Shown here: positions 1-6,661 of the stretch, piece by piece | Layout: the number at the start of each line of letters is the position of its first letter | How positions within the stretch are numbered: position 1 is the first letter of the stretch | Source of the DNA: an uncultured Mollicutes bacterium | Lineage (GTDB): Bacteria; Bacillota_I; Bacilli_A; ML615J-28; CAG-313 | NCBI GenBank assembly: GCA_900539265.1 | Contig: UQBM01000026.1 | Coordinates: 1-21,056 of the forward strand | Direction of reading: 5' to 3' | DNA length: 21,056 bases | Notes under the pieces: generated by a model | Told to the model about the DNA's origin: nothing | The model's database searches: none | Seen by the model: only the letters and a program-made list of their open reading frames with translations | Position numbers and translations under genes: made by a program

Positions 1-2
1 AA

Positions 3-131
3 ATTTATTTGGCAGAAGATATTAATATAGCAATAAATGACTATATTAAATATTTCAATACGCAAAGATTAGCTTGTTCATTACAATATAAAACCCCCGT
101 TCAATATAGAATTGAACAAGGGTATGTATAA
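3..131 (+). CDS. IS3-family transposase, C-terminal end (partial)
   Basis: Reading from base 3, this strand gives 42 residues to a TAA at 129-131. They include the segments IAINDYIKYFNTQR and YKTPVQYRIEQGYV. The pattern Y(F)NxxR followed about ten residues later by TPxQYR is the usual end of the DDE integrase domain of IS3/IS150-group transposases. The start lies outside the window, so it cannot be said whether the gene is intact. It is the only coding trace on the plus strand and converges on the TM2 gene. A GTTCAAT/ATTGAAC inverted repeat near 99-117 lies inside the coding end and has no U-run. Confidence 0.7.
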   Translation: MYLAEDINIAINDYIKYFNTQRLACSLQYKTPVQYRIEQGYV

Positions 132-140
132 GTTCTTTTT

Positions 141-166
141 GTGTCTACATTTACTTGACTATTTCA
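141..166. repeat. Possible right terminal inverted repeat of the IS3-type element
   Basis: Just after the transposase stop is GTGTCTACATTTACTTGACT followed by ATTTCA. Read outward, the complement starts TGAAATAGTCAAG. This resembles the terminal inverted repeats of IS150-like elements, which begin TGA or TGT and carry a GTCAAGTA-type core. The left end is outside the window, so no partner repeat or target duplication can be checked. Confidence 0.35.
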
Positions 167-210
167 GAAACTAGTTCATTCTACTTCTTTTAGTTTTCTT
201 TTTTCAAGTT

Positions 211-408
211 TTATTTATCTACTAGTGAACCATCTTTTCTTGTAAATTTACCACAAAGTATCATAATAAAATCTACAAGGGCACCAATACCTAATAATCC
301 ACCTGTTAATAAATAAAGAATGCCTGTACCTATTTTCCCAACGAGGAAACGGTGAATACCTAAACCTCCAAGAAAAAAGCAAATTAAAGCTAAACCAACT
401 TTATTCAT
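211..408 (-). CDS. TM2-domain membrane protein
   Basis: This 65-aa protein is almost entirely one TM2 domain. An N-terminal hydrophobic helix (about residues 4-20) contains the motif FFLGGLGIHRFLVGK. After a short turn comes a second helix with YLLTGGLLGIGALVDFIMIL. The GxxGxHRFYxGK and glycine-rich second-helix signatures define the family, and the length is usual for the bacterial versions. The N-terminal TM and the basic C-terminus (KFTRKDGSLVDK) suggest a small inner-membrane hairpin protein. Its biochemical role is not known in bacteria. The start is supported by AAAGGA upstream of the ATG. It is downstream of the patatin operon on the same strand but about 120 bases away, so it is probably a separate unit. 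Confidence 0.85.
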   Translation of the reverse strand: MNKVGLALICFFLGGLGIHRFLVGKIGTGILYLLTGGLLGIGALVDFIMILCGKFTRKDGSLVDK

Positions 409-472
409 TTAATTTTTCCATCCTTTCCTATAAATGTCTATTCCCTCGACTTTATTTTACAACCATAATATT

Positions 473-478
473 ATTATA
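473..478 (-). promoter_or_regulatory. Possible -10 element for the TM2 gene
   Basis: A perfect TATAAT lies about 65 bases upstream of the TM2 start. No good -35 hexamer is found at 16-18 bases, where only TAGCAT-like sequence occurs. The call is weak in such AT-rich DNA. Confidence 0.3.
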
Positions 479-529
479 CTATAAAATTTCATTTTATGCT
501 ACAAATTTTATAATATTTTATTCATATTA

Positions 530-1747
530 TTATTTTTCTAAATTTTTACCATTATATAAACTATAAATAATATTAAAAAGTTTGGCCATTTTATGTGAAC
601 TTTCTAATTCTTCTAAATTTTCCTCTTCTTTAGTTTTCATAATTTTTTGATAAAAATTACGCATTTTACTTTTTGTAGCAATTACTACTGATTTGGTCTC
701 TTCCTCTTTAGCAAGGTCATATACCAAATCAATAAAGTCTTGGTAATGATATAGTATAGTATCATCAATTTTATATTTTGATCCCATAAACTCTAAAACA
801 AAAAGAAGATAAGCTACTTCATCGGTAGATTGATAATCATATTTTTTTATCATTTCATTTAGATATTTCATTAAAATCTTATTTTCTTCATTTTGATTGG
901 TTACTAAATACTGAATAAATTTTTGAGCTAAAAGTTGCAAATTACTACTCGGATAAAAAGTAAAAATAGAACCTAGCAATTCTTTAAAATATTTTTTGGC
1001 ATCATGATAACCTCTTTGCATATTCTTTTTAATAACTTCATGTCTAAAATCCATAAAAGACCCAAGATTAAGTTTTGGTTTAAGATATATAACATTAGGC
1101 AAATCAATTAAATAACTATTTTGAGGTTTAGTACCAAACATTCCTAAATCAATCGCAATAACTTTATCGGCTCCTAAAGCAAAACAAAAATCAATAGGTA
1201 AATTATTTTTATAAAAGCCATCAACATACTTCTTATTATTAATTTTTTCAATCGGAAAAACAGGATAACAAGCACTTGAAGCATGAATAAATGGTAATAC
1301 TAGATTTTCATCAATTTTTTTCATATCAATTTTTTTTTCAACTAATTTAGGAAAATCTACACAAATAGTTCCAAATTCACAAGCACTTTGTTGAATCTTA
1401 GTAGGATTTATATACTTTTTACAAAGTTCTTTAAAAGGAGTAATTTTAACTCCCTTTAGAGTACCAAATGTTTTTAAAAATTTAAAAATACTTTCAGGAT
1501 TTAATTCTGTTAATAATTCTTTATTTAAATTCATACCATCTAGCATTATTTTATCATTACTAATTTCTAACCATAGTTTTTCTAATTCTTCGATATCATC
1601 AGTTACAACTAGTGCTCCATTAATAGCACCTACTGAGGTACCCGTAACAACGTCAAAATGCCAATTTTTTTCCTTTAAATATTTTAAAATTCCCACTTGA
1701 TAAGCCCCAAGTGAGCCACCTCCTGCTAATGCTAATCCTATTTTCAT
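530..1747 (-). CDS. Patatin-like phospholipase with C-terminal extension
   Basis: This is a lipid acyl hydrolase of the patatin family, with a Ser-Asp dyad. The glycine-rich oxyanion loop AGGGSLGAYQ is at residues 8-17. The nucleophile elbow GTSVG (G36-G40) carries Ser38. The conserved HASSACYPVFP block is near residues 155-165. The catalytic aspartate is Asp176 in YVDGFYKNNLP. The catalytic fold ends near residue 250. The remaining 150 residues are a charged, mostly helical extension not typical of the short bacterial family members. There is no signal peptide, so the protein should be cytosolic or peripherally membrane-bound. Its ATG overlaps the stop of the upstream patatin by one base (TAATG), a sign of translational coupling. 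The substrate is not predictable from sequence. Confidence 0.85.
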   Translation of the reverse strand: MKIGLALAGGGSLGAYQVGILKYLKEKNWHFDVVTGTSVGAINGALVVTDDIEELEKLWLEISNDKIMLDGMNLNKELLTELNPESIFKFLKTFGTLKGVKITPFKELCKKYINPTKIQQSACEFGTICVDFPKLVEKKIDMKKIDENLVLPFIHASSACYPVFPIEKINNKKYVDGFYKNNLPIDFCFALGADKVIAIDLGMFGTKPQNSYLIDLPNVIYLKPKLNLGSFMDFRHEVIKKNMQRGYHDAKKYFKELLGSIFTFYPSSNLQLLAQKFIQYLVTNQNEENKILMKYLNEMIKKYDYQSTDEVAYLLFVLEFMGSKYKIDDTILYHYQDFIDLVYDLAKEEETKSVVIATKSKMRNFYQKIMKTKEEENLEELESSHKMAKLFNIIYSLYNGKNLEK

Positions 1748-2595
1748 TATTCAAAACCTCTTGATTGTTGTAATTTATTAAAGAAAACGGCGGCACTAAG
1801 TGGAACTTTACGCATTTTTCTAATTGGCAATTCCGCTCTCATAAAAGCTTGACCTCGCTTCTTAATATTGTTTAAATCGCGATCCATCAAAACTTTTTGA
1901 CCAAATTCTTTACCATATTGAGTACCAATATCAAACATTTTATTTAAATTTTCTGTTTGGAATGAATAAGTAGAAATATCGTTATCACATCTTGCGGCAA
2001 TATCAACATCAAGTACAACTGTATCACTATTAATTAATTTTAATGGCGGCAAATATTTTGGATAGCAATGCAAAATGATTAACAAATCAACATGACAACT
2101 AAAAAAAGGAAAAACTGGAATATTATCAGTCGCCCCACCATCTAAGTATAATCTTTTATATTCTTTTCGATATAAACCATTAACAAATGGAAAGGTTACC
2201 GTAATATTAATCGCTTTATATAAATCTTCCTGAGGAGTATTGTTATCAACATAAAAATAATGAGTTGATAAATTATTTAAACATGTCCCAGTTATATAAA
2301 GCGGAACTCTAATTTCATTGTGGTTATTGGTAAGTTCATCTAAAACTTGATCAACCAATTTGTTTTTTAAGTTTAACTTTAAATTAGAAGTGGTTTGAAA
2401 GTTACTATTGCGATACATATATTCTAAATAGTCTAAATTATCATTTGATAAGGCAAGACCATTCATTGCGCCAATAGATGAACAAGACATTAATGATATT
2501 TCTTCTGGTTTAAGGTAATTTAGCAATCCTTTAAGGAAACCTGCTTGCGCAGCACCTCTTGCAAAGCCTCCTCCTAATACTAATCCTATTTTCAT
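1747..2595 (-). CDS. Patatin-like phospholipase, short form
   Basis: This 282-aa patatin-fold acyl hydrolase has the oxyanion loop LGGGFARGAAQ (residues 7-17), a nucleophile elbow around Ser40 and the catalytic aspartate Asp152 in YLDGGATDNIP. The elbow reads C-S-S-I-G, so the usual first glycine of GxSxG is cysteine, which is odd but leaves the serine and last glycine. The start is placed at the ATG at 2595. GAGGGG lies seven bases upstream, and the longer reading from 2610 would need a TTG codon overlapping that ribosome binding site. The upstream membrane gene stops four bases before this ATG, and the next patatin overlaps its stop, so the three genes form one operon. The two patatins are only distantly similar and are not a recent duplication. 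Confidence 0.85.
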   Translation of the reverse strand: MKIGLVLGGGFARGAAQAGFLKGLLNYLKPEEISLMSCSSIGAMNGLALSNDNLDYLEYMYRNSNFQTTSNLKLNLKNKLVDQVLDELTNNHNEIRVPLYITGTCLNNLSTHYFYVDNNTPQEDLYKAINITVTFPFVNGLYRKEYKRLYLDGGATDNIPVFPFFSCHVDLLIILHCYPKYLPPLKLINSDTVVLDVDIAARCDNDISTYSFQTENLNKMFDIGTQYGKEFGQKVLMDRDLNNIKKRGQAFMRAELPIRKMRKVPLSAAVFFNKLQQSRGFE

Positions 2596-2599
2596 AATT

Positions 2600-3304
2600 T
2601 TACCCCTCAATACTAACTCTCGAACGCATTTTTAAAATAGATAGCGTCAAAACATTTAGTGCTACAACAATTGATATAGCAAAGCATATATATATTAAAA
2701 GACGAGCTTGAGGTATTTGTTGTAACCCTATCTTAGACACAAAGGACAAAATGAACAAAATAGTTGAAAAAATGACTAAAATTAAAACATATATTGATGT
2801 TGAAAAGATATTGAATTTTTTAATAGTTAAAAATCTTACAATTCCTGTAAAAAATTCAAAAAGAATAACTAATGGATAGTAATATCCAAGTAATAATATT
2901 TTATTTTCTATTTCAAATATTTGCTCATTTTGATATGATACCATCATTAAGATAGAAAAGATTAACAATATTGTAAAACTTTTTAAAAATAAAAGTTTAT
3001 TTTTATTAGCACTTTTTAATAAAAAATCACAAATAATAAATGATAGACTAAAAATAATGATAAATGCCCATGGTGTTAGATGAATATTAATTTCTGCTGC
3101 ATTTACTAAAATGATATCAATAATCATTAAGATAACAAAGATATTAAAAGATATAATAAAAAGTAATTGACGCACAGTTAAAAATAACCAATTAAATAAA
3201 TTTACTCTTTTATCTAAAAATTGTTCTTTTTCAAAGTAAGAACCACAATAAGGACATTTAGTCCCTACGCCTCTCATAATAAAATTACACTCTTTACAAT
3301 ACAT
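2600..3304 (-). CDS. Zinc-ribbon multi-pass membrane protein
   Basis: The N-terminus is a zinc ribbon, with Cys3, Cys6, Cys17 and Cys20 in CxxC...CPYCG arrangement. About six hydrophobic segments follow between residues 38 and 228 (for example around 42-65, 76-94, 104-121, 137-155, 164-188 and 200-223). The protein belongs to the broad group of zinc-ribbon membrane proteins with no known function. The start is supported by AGGAG seven bases upstream and a strong promoter just beyond. It is the first gene of an operon with two patatin-like lipases, which suggests a role at the membrane together with lipid turnover. That role is inference only. Confidence 0.7.
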   Translation of the reverse strand: MYCKECNFIMRGVGTKCPYCGSYFEKEQFLDKRVNLFNWLFLTVRQLLFIISFNIFVILMIIDIILVNAAEINIHLTPWAFIIIFSLSFIICDFLLKSANKNKLLFLKSFTILLIFSILMMVSYQNEQIFEIENKILLLGYYYPLVILFEFFTGIVRFLTIKKFNIFSTSIYVLILVIFSTILFILSFVSKIGLQQIPQARLLIYICFAISIVVALNVLTLSILKMRSRVSIEG

Positions 3305-3346
3305 AGCATTCTCCTAATATATTAATATATATCCACACATTTTAAT

Positions 3347-3375
3347 ATTATAACATTTTTCGCCATAAAGTTCAA
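3347..3375 (-). promoter_or_regulatory. Sigma-A-type promoter of the zinc-ribbon/patatin operon
   Basis: TTGAAC (3370-3375) and TATAAT (3347-3352) are separated by 17 bases. The predicted start is about 35 bases before the ATG at 3304. The leader contains an AT palindrome (ATATATTAATATAT). Confidence 0.75.
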
Positions 3376-3467
3376 TTTTATTGATATATAATATGCAATT
3401 TCTTATCAATTATAGTATTTATATTTTTTTAATAATTATTTATAGAAAGTTATTATAATTTTAAAAA

Positions 3468-3899
3468 TTATTCATTATTTCTTTTTATCATCGTATAATT
3501 TTCTACTCTTTTTATTTGGTTAATTTAAATAACTTTATATCCTCGCTTTATGAAACAACAGGCACATAAGTAACAATTTTCCCAGTTACTTTTTGTTTTA
3601 ATCTATCCTAAATAGAAGTTACCACTTTCCTATTTTAATAATTTAGATAGACATATAAGCGATTAAAATATCCTATATTATTAATATCGCCAAAACCAAT
3701 AATCATTTCATCAGCAATAGCAACTAGACTATATTTTTTTTGAAATGACTTATTCCATTTTTTAATTCAATATCACTAGTTGCTCAAACATCTAGTTACT
3801 CTTTAGTGCAATCTTTAGTATTTATCGTATGAACCATATTATAAAATATTGTTCTGTTAACTTTATACAATCTGATGATTGGTATTTTCTAATCACCAT
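3468..3899 (-). pseudogene. Decayed GNAT-family N-acetyltransferase
   Basis: There is no open frame here, but joining frames recovers a GNAT protein of about 143 codons, the usual family length. It starts MVIRKYQSSDC at 3899 with AGGAG six bases upstream. Then come FYNMVHTINTKD and KE*LDV*AT in another frame. After a second shift comes WNKSFQKKYSLVAIADEMIIG FGDINNIGYFNRLYV, then DRLKQKVTGKIVTY, and finally FIKRGYKVI after a third shift. At least three frameshifts and at least four in-frame stops are seen. Several stops are one base from the expected codon (for example CAA to TAA, and TGG to TGA in DVWAT). The intact start and ribosome binding site suggest fairly recent decay. The identity comes from remembered family patterns, not from a search. 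Confidence 0.75.
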
Positions 3900-3956
3900 T
3901 TGTTACTCCTTTTAAATTTCTTTGTTTTACAATTTATTTTGGAATTATTATTATAA

Positions 3957-3984
3957 ATGAAAAACACCCCAAGGGGTGCTTTTC
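3957..3984 (-). terminator. Intrinsic terminator after ftsZ
   Basis: On the minus strand GCACCCC-TTGG-GGTGTTTTTC forms a short GC-rich hairpin with a U-run directly after the ftsZ stop. The flanking AAATGAAAA and TTTTTCATTT lengthen the stem. An A-run on the other side may let it work in both directions. Confidence 0.85.
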
Positions 3985-3986
3985 AT

Positions 3987-5138
3987 TTATTTAAATCTAT
4001 TTTGAAGCCAACTAGGAACTTTGGTTTCCTTCGTTTCTTTGGCATCGTTTTTGGTTGAACCACTTTCAACATATGGTGTCCTAACGATATTTTCTTGTTG
4101 TGGTCTTGTATAGTTATTATTATTAACTTGATAACTTCTATTCATTTCTTCTTCTTTAACGATATTATCAGTTTCTGTTTTATTAATTGTATCAAAGCCA
4201 GTAGCAATAACGGTTACAACAACCTCACCATTTAATTCGAGATTGAACCCTGTACCATGAATAATTTCAATTTCAGTTGATGAAGCATTTCTAATTTCAG
4301 AAATCACATCTTCTACTTCTTTCATTGTAATATCGGCATCACTTGTGATTTGAACAATCGCATCAGTTGCGCCATTAATATCAACTTCTAACAACGGACT
4401 GCTAATTGCCATCCTAGCAGCTTCCACTGCTCTATTTGGTCCACTTGCAATGCCAATTCCCATCAAAGCTGTGCCCTTACCTTGAAGTACTGTTTTGACG
4501 TCCGCAAAATCAACATTAATCAATCCTGGTAAAGTAATAATTTCTGAAATTCCCTGAACACCACGCCTTAAAACATTATCCGCCTCACTAAAAGCATCTA
4601 AATAGGTAGTATTCGTACCAATAATTTCTAATAATTTATCATTTGGTACAATAACTAAAGTATCCACATATGGGCGCATTTGTTCAATTCCAACAATTGC
4701 TTGTTGCATACGACGTTTTCCTTCAAAACCAAATGGCTTAGTAACAACGCCAACAACTACACATCCAGCCTCTTTAGCATATCTAGCAATAACAGGAGCA
4801 GCACCAGTTCCAGTACCTCCTCCCATACCTGCTGTAATAAAAACTAAATCTGTATCCTTTAAAACTTCTCTAATTTCCGCTTCTGATTCTTCGGCTGCAC
4901 GACGTCCAACATCTGGATTTGCTCCTGCTCCAAGACCTTTTGTAAGTTCTGTACCGATAGGAATTCTAACTTCAGCCTTCGATAATCTCAACACTTGACA
5001 ATCGGTATTAATTGCAATATATTCAACACCACGAACATCATTATCAATCATTCGGTTTACGGCATTACCACCACCGCCACCAACACCAATAACTTTTAAG
5101 ACCGGTTTTGCTGAAAACATATCTTTTGGTTGATTCAT
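3987..5138 (-). CDS. ftsZ: Cell-division GTPase FtsZ
   Basis: FtsZ is the tubulin homologue that polymerises with GTP into the Z-ring and recruits the septal wall machinery. The nucleotide-binding signature is GGGTGTGAAPV, preceded by FITAGMG. The N-terminal loop VGGGGGNAVNRMI and the T7 loop region NVDFADVKTVL are also present. After about residue 315 comes a variable polar linker of about 55 residues, ending in the conserved C-terminal peptide VPSWLQNRFK that binds partners such as FtsA or SepF. The length of 383 aa is typical. The ATG at 5138 is chosen because AGGAGG lies six bases upstream. The longer frame would need a GTG placed over that ribosome binding site. It follows ackA at 64 bases, has its own promoter, and has no ftsA beside it. 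Confidence 0.97.
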   Translation of the reverse strand: MNQPKDMFSAKPVLKVIGVGGGGGNAVNRMIDNDVRGVEYIAINTDCQVLRLSKAEVRIPIGTELTKGLGAGANPDVGRRAAEESEAEIREVLKDTDLVFITAGMGGGTGTGAAPVIARYAKEAGCVVVGVVTKPFGFEGKRRMQQAIVGIEQMRPYVDTLVIVPNDKLLEIIGTNTTYLDAFSEADNVLRRGVQGISEIITLPGLINVDFADVKTVLQGKGTALMGIGIASGPNRAVEAARMAISSPLLEVDINGATDAIVQITSDADITMKEVEDVISEIRNASSTEIEIIHGTGFNLELNGEVVVTVIATGFDTINKTETDNIVKEEEMNRSYQVNNNNYTRPQQENIVRTPYVESGSTKNDAKETKETKVPSWLQNRFK

Positions 5139-5168
5139 AGTATTCCTCCTCACTTATTTGTGTATGCA

Positions 5169-5197
5169 ATTATAACACAATTTTTCTATTAATTCAA
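5169..5197 (-). promoter_or_regulatory. Sigma-A-type promoter of ftsZ
   Basis: TTGAAT (5192-5197) and TATAAT (5169-5174) are separated by 17 bases in the gap after ackA. With no terminator between the genes, ftsZ can be read both from here and by read-through from ackA. Confidence 0.75.
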
Positions 5198-5202
5198 CTA
5201 AT

Positions 5203-6399
5203 TTATTTAATATTTCCAATTCTCATAACATCACGTGCAATCATTAATTCTTCATTAGTAGGTACAACTAAAACCTTAATTTTAGCATCAGGCTTAGTAA
5301 GTTCTAAGTATTTCCCCTTAATTTGATTTTTTTCTTCATCTATTTCAATACCAAAAGGTTCTTTTAATCTTGCACATATATTATGTCTAGTTTCTGGTGC
5401 TTTCTCACCAATACCTGCAGTAAAAATAATAGCGTCAACTCCACCCATATAAGCATAATAGCTACCAATATAGTCAACAACTTTCTTTTCTTGCATTTTT
5501 AAAATTAAATCAGCTAATTCGTTTCCTTCTGCTTGGGCTTTTCTTAAATCGCGTGCATCACTTGATTTTTTATAAAAACCGATATAGCCAGATTCTTTAT
5601 TTAAAATACGATTTACTTCTTCAGCTGTTTTATTTTCTTTACGACAAATAAAATCAACTACTGCAGGATCAATTGTTCCTGATCTTGTTCCCATTGGAAT
5701 TCCATCAAGTGGTGTAAGTCCCATTGTCGTATCTACACATTTTCCATATTTAACAGCAGCTAAACTTACACCATTACCCATATGACAAGTAATAAGTCGT
5801 AAACTTTCAAGGGGTTTATTCAAATGTTTAGCTGCTTCATATGATACATATTTATGAGATGTTCCATGAAATCCATATTTTCTGACACCATATTTTTGAT
5901 ACCATTCATATGGTACAGCATACATATAGGCTTCTTTTTCCATTGTTAAATGAAATGAAGTATCAAAAACTCCTACATTAGGAACTTTAGGTAAAGCCTT
6001 CATAAAAGCTCTTACCCCCATTAAATTAGCAGGATTATGAAGTGGGCCTAAATCATTAACTGATTCAATATTTTTAATAGATTCTTCTGTCATTAAAACC
6101 GAATCATTATAGAATTCACCACAATGTAAAATACGATGACCCACTCCCGAAATTTCTTCAAGTTGATTTACAATTTTTTTTTCTATTAATACTTTTAATA
6201 ACATTTCAACTGCATCTTGATGATTTTGAATTGTAACATCTTCTTCTTCTTTTAGACCATTATATTTAATTGTAAAATGTGGATCTTTTAAACCAATTTT
6301 TTCAAATAAACCTTCGGTTATTACCTCTTCTTTAGGCATTTCTAATAATTGAAATTTTAATGACGAACTGCCCGCATTAACTGCCATAATTTTACTCAT
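5203..6399 (-). CDS. ackA: Acetate kinase
   Basis: AckA catalyses acetyl phosphate + ADP to acetate + ATP, the ATP-yielding last step of the Pta-AckA overflow or fermentation route in the cytosol. The sequence shows the ASKHA-fold N-terminal motif VNAGSSSLKFQ (residues 7-17), GHRILHCGEFY, FDTSFH, YGFHGTSH, the phosphate-binding block THMGNGVSLAA followed by DTTMGLTPLDGIPMGTRSG, and FTAGIGE near residue 327. The length of 398 aa is standard. The ATG at 6399 has GGAGG seven bases upstream and a good promoter. No pta gene is adjacent. The gene immediately downstream is ftsZ, an arrangement that is not the usual dcw order. Confidence 0.97.
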   Translation of the reverse strand: MSKIMAVNAGSSSLKFQLLEMPKEEVITEGLFEKIGLKDPHFTIKYNGLKEEEDVTIQNHQDAVEMLLKVLIEKKIVNQLEEISGVGHRILHCGEFYNDSVLMTEESIKNIESVNDLGPLHNPANLMGVRAFMKALPKVPNVGVFDTSFHLTMEKEAYMYAVPYEWYQKYGVRKYGFHGTSHKYVSYEAAKHLNKPLESLRLITCHMGNGVSLAAVKYGKCVDTTMGLTPLDGIPMGTRSGTIDPAVVDFICRKENKTAEEVNRILNKESGYIGFYKKSSDARDLRKAQAEGNELADLILKMQEKKVVDYIGSYYAYMGGVDAIIFTAGIGEKAPETRHNICARLKEPFGIEIDEEKNQIKGKYLELTKPDAKIKVLVVPTNEELMIARDVMRIGNIK

Positions 6400-6433
6400 A
6401 TTTATGCCTCCATTTTAAATATGCATTTGTATT

Positions 6434-6462
6434 ATTATATCATATTTATGATTTTTTTTCAA
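6434..6462 (-). promoter_or_regulatory. Sigma-A-type promoter of ackA
   Basis: TTGAAA (6457-6462) and TATAAT (6434-6439) are separated by 17 bases, which gives a short leader of about 30 bases to the ackA ATG. Confidence 0.8.
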
Positions 6463-6568
6463 TTAATATAATATTGATTTTAAAAATGAAAGTTTTATTT
6501 ATATTTTTATAGAATTAATATTTTCCTACTTAATTATTAAATAATATACCTATTAGCATGTATCAAAA

Positions 6569-6610
6569 AGATAGTTATTCTAAAAATGTGAATCAAAAAA
6601 TAAACTATCT
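6569..6610 (-). terminator. Second hairpin downstream of the Sel1-repeat gene
   Basis: On the minus strand AGATAGTT (6610-6603) pairs with AACTATCT (6576-6569) around a 26-base AT-rich loop. Three more base pairs form past a bulge, and TTTTT follows. It lies just beyond the stronger hairpin at 6627-6653 and could act as a back-up terminator. Confidence 0.45.
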
Positions 6611-6626
6611 ATAATTGAAAAGATAT

Positions 6627-6653
6627 AAAACACTGATAAATTATCAGTGTTTT
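6627..6653. terminator. Intrinsic terminator of the Sel1-repeat gene
   Basis: This is a perfect 13-base inverted repeat, AAAACACTGATAA and TTATCAGTGTTTT, around a single base. It lies directly after the stop of the Sel1-repeat gene, with A- and U-runs on both sides, so it can work in either direction. Confidence 0.8.
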
Positions 6654-6661
6654 AACTTATA

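Noticed and set aside
94..122. CCCCCGTTCAAT and ATTGAACAAGGG hairpin near the transposase end as a terminator
   Set aside because: The arms are inside the coding frame, pair imperfectly and lack a following U-run.
3780..3800. TGA at the position of a conserved Trp in the GNAT remnant, suggesting UGA-Trp recoding
   Set aside because: The same remnant also has TAA and TAG stops and frameshifts, and intact genes use TGG for Trp. Simple decay explains it.
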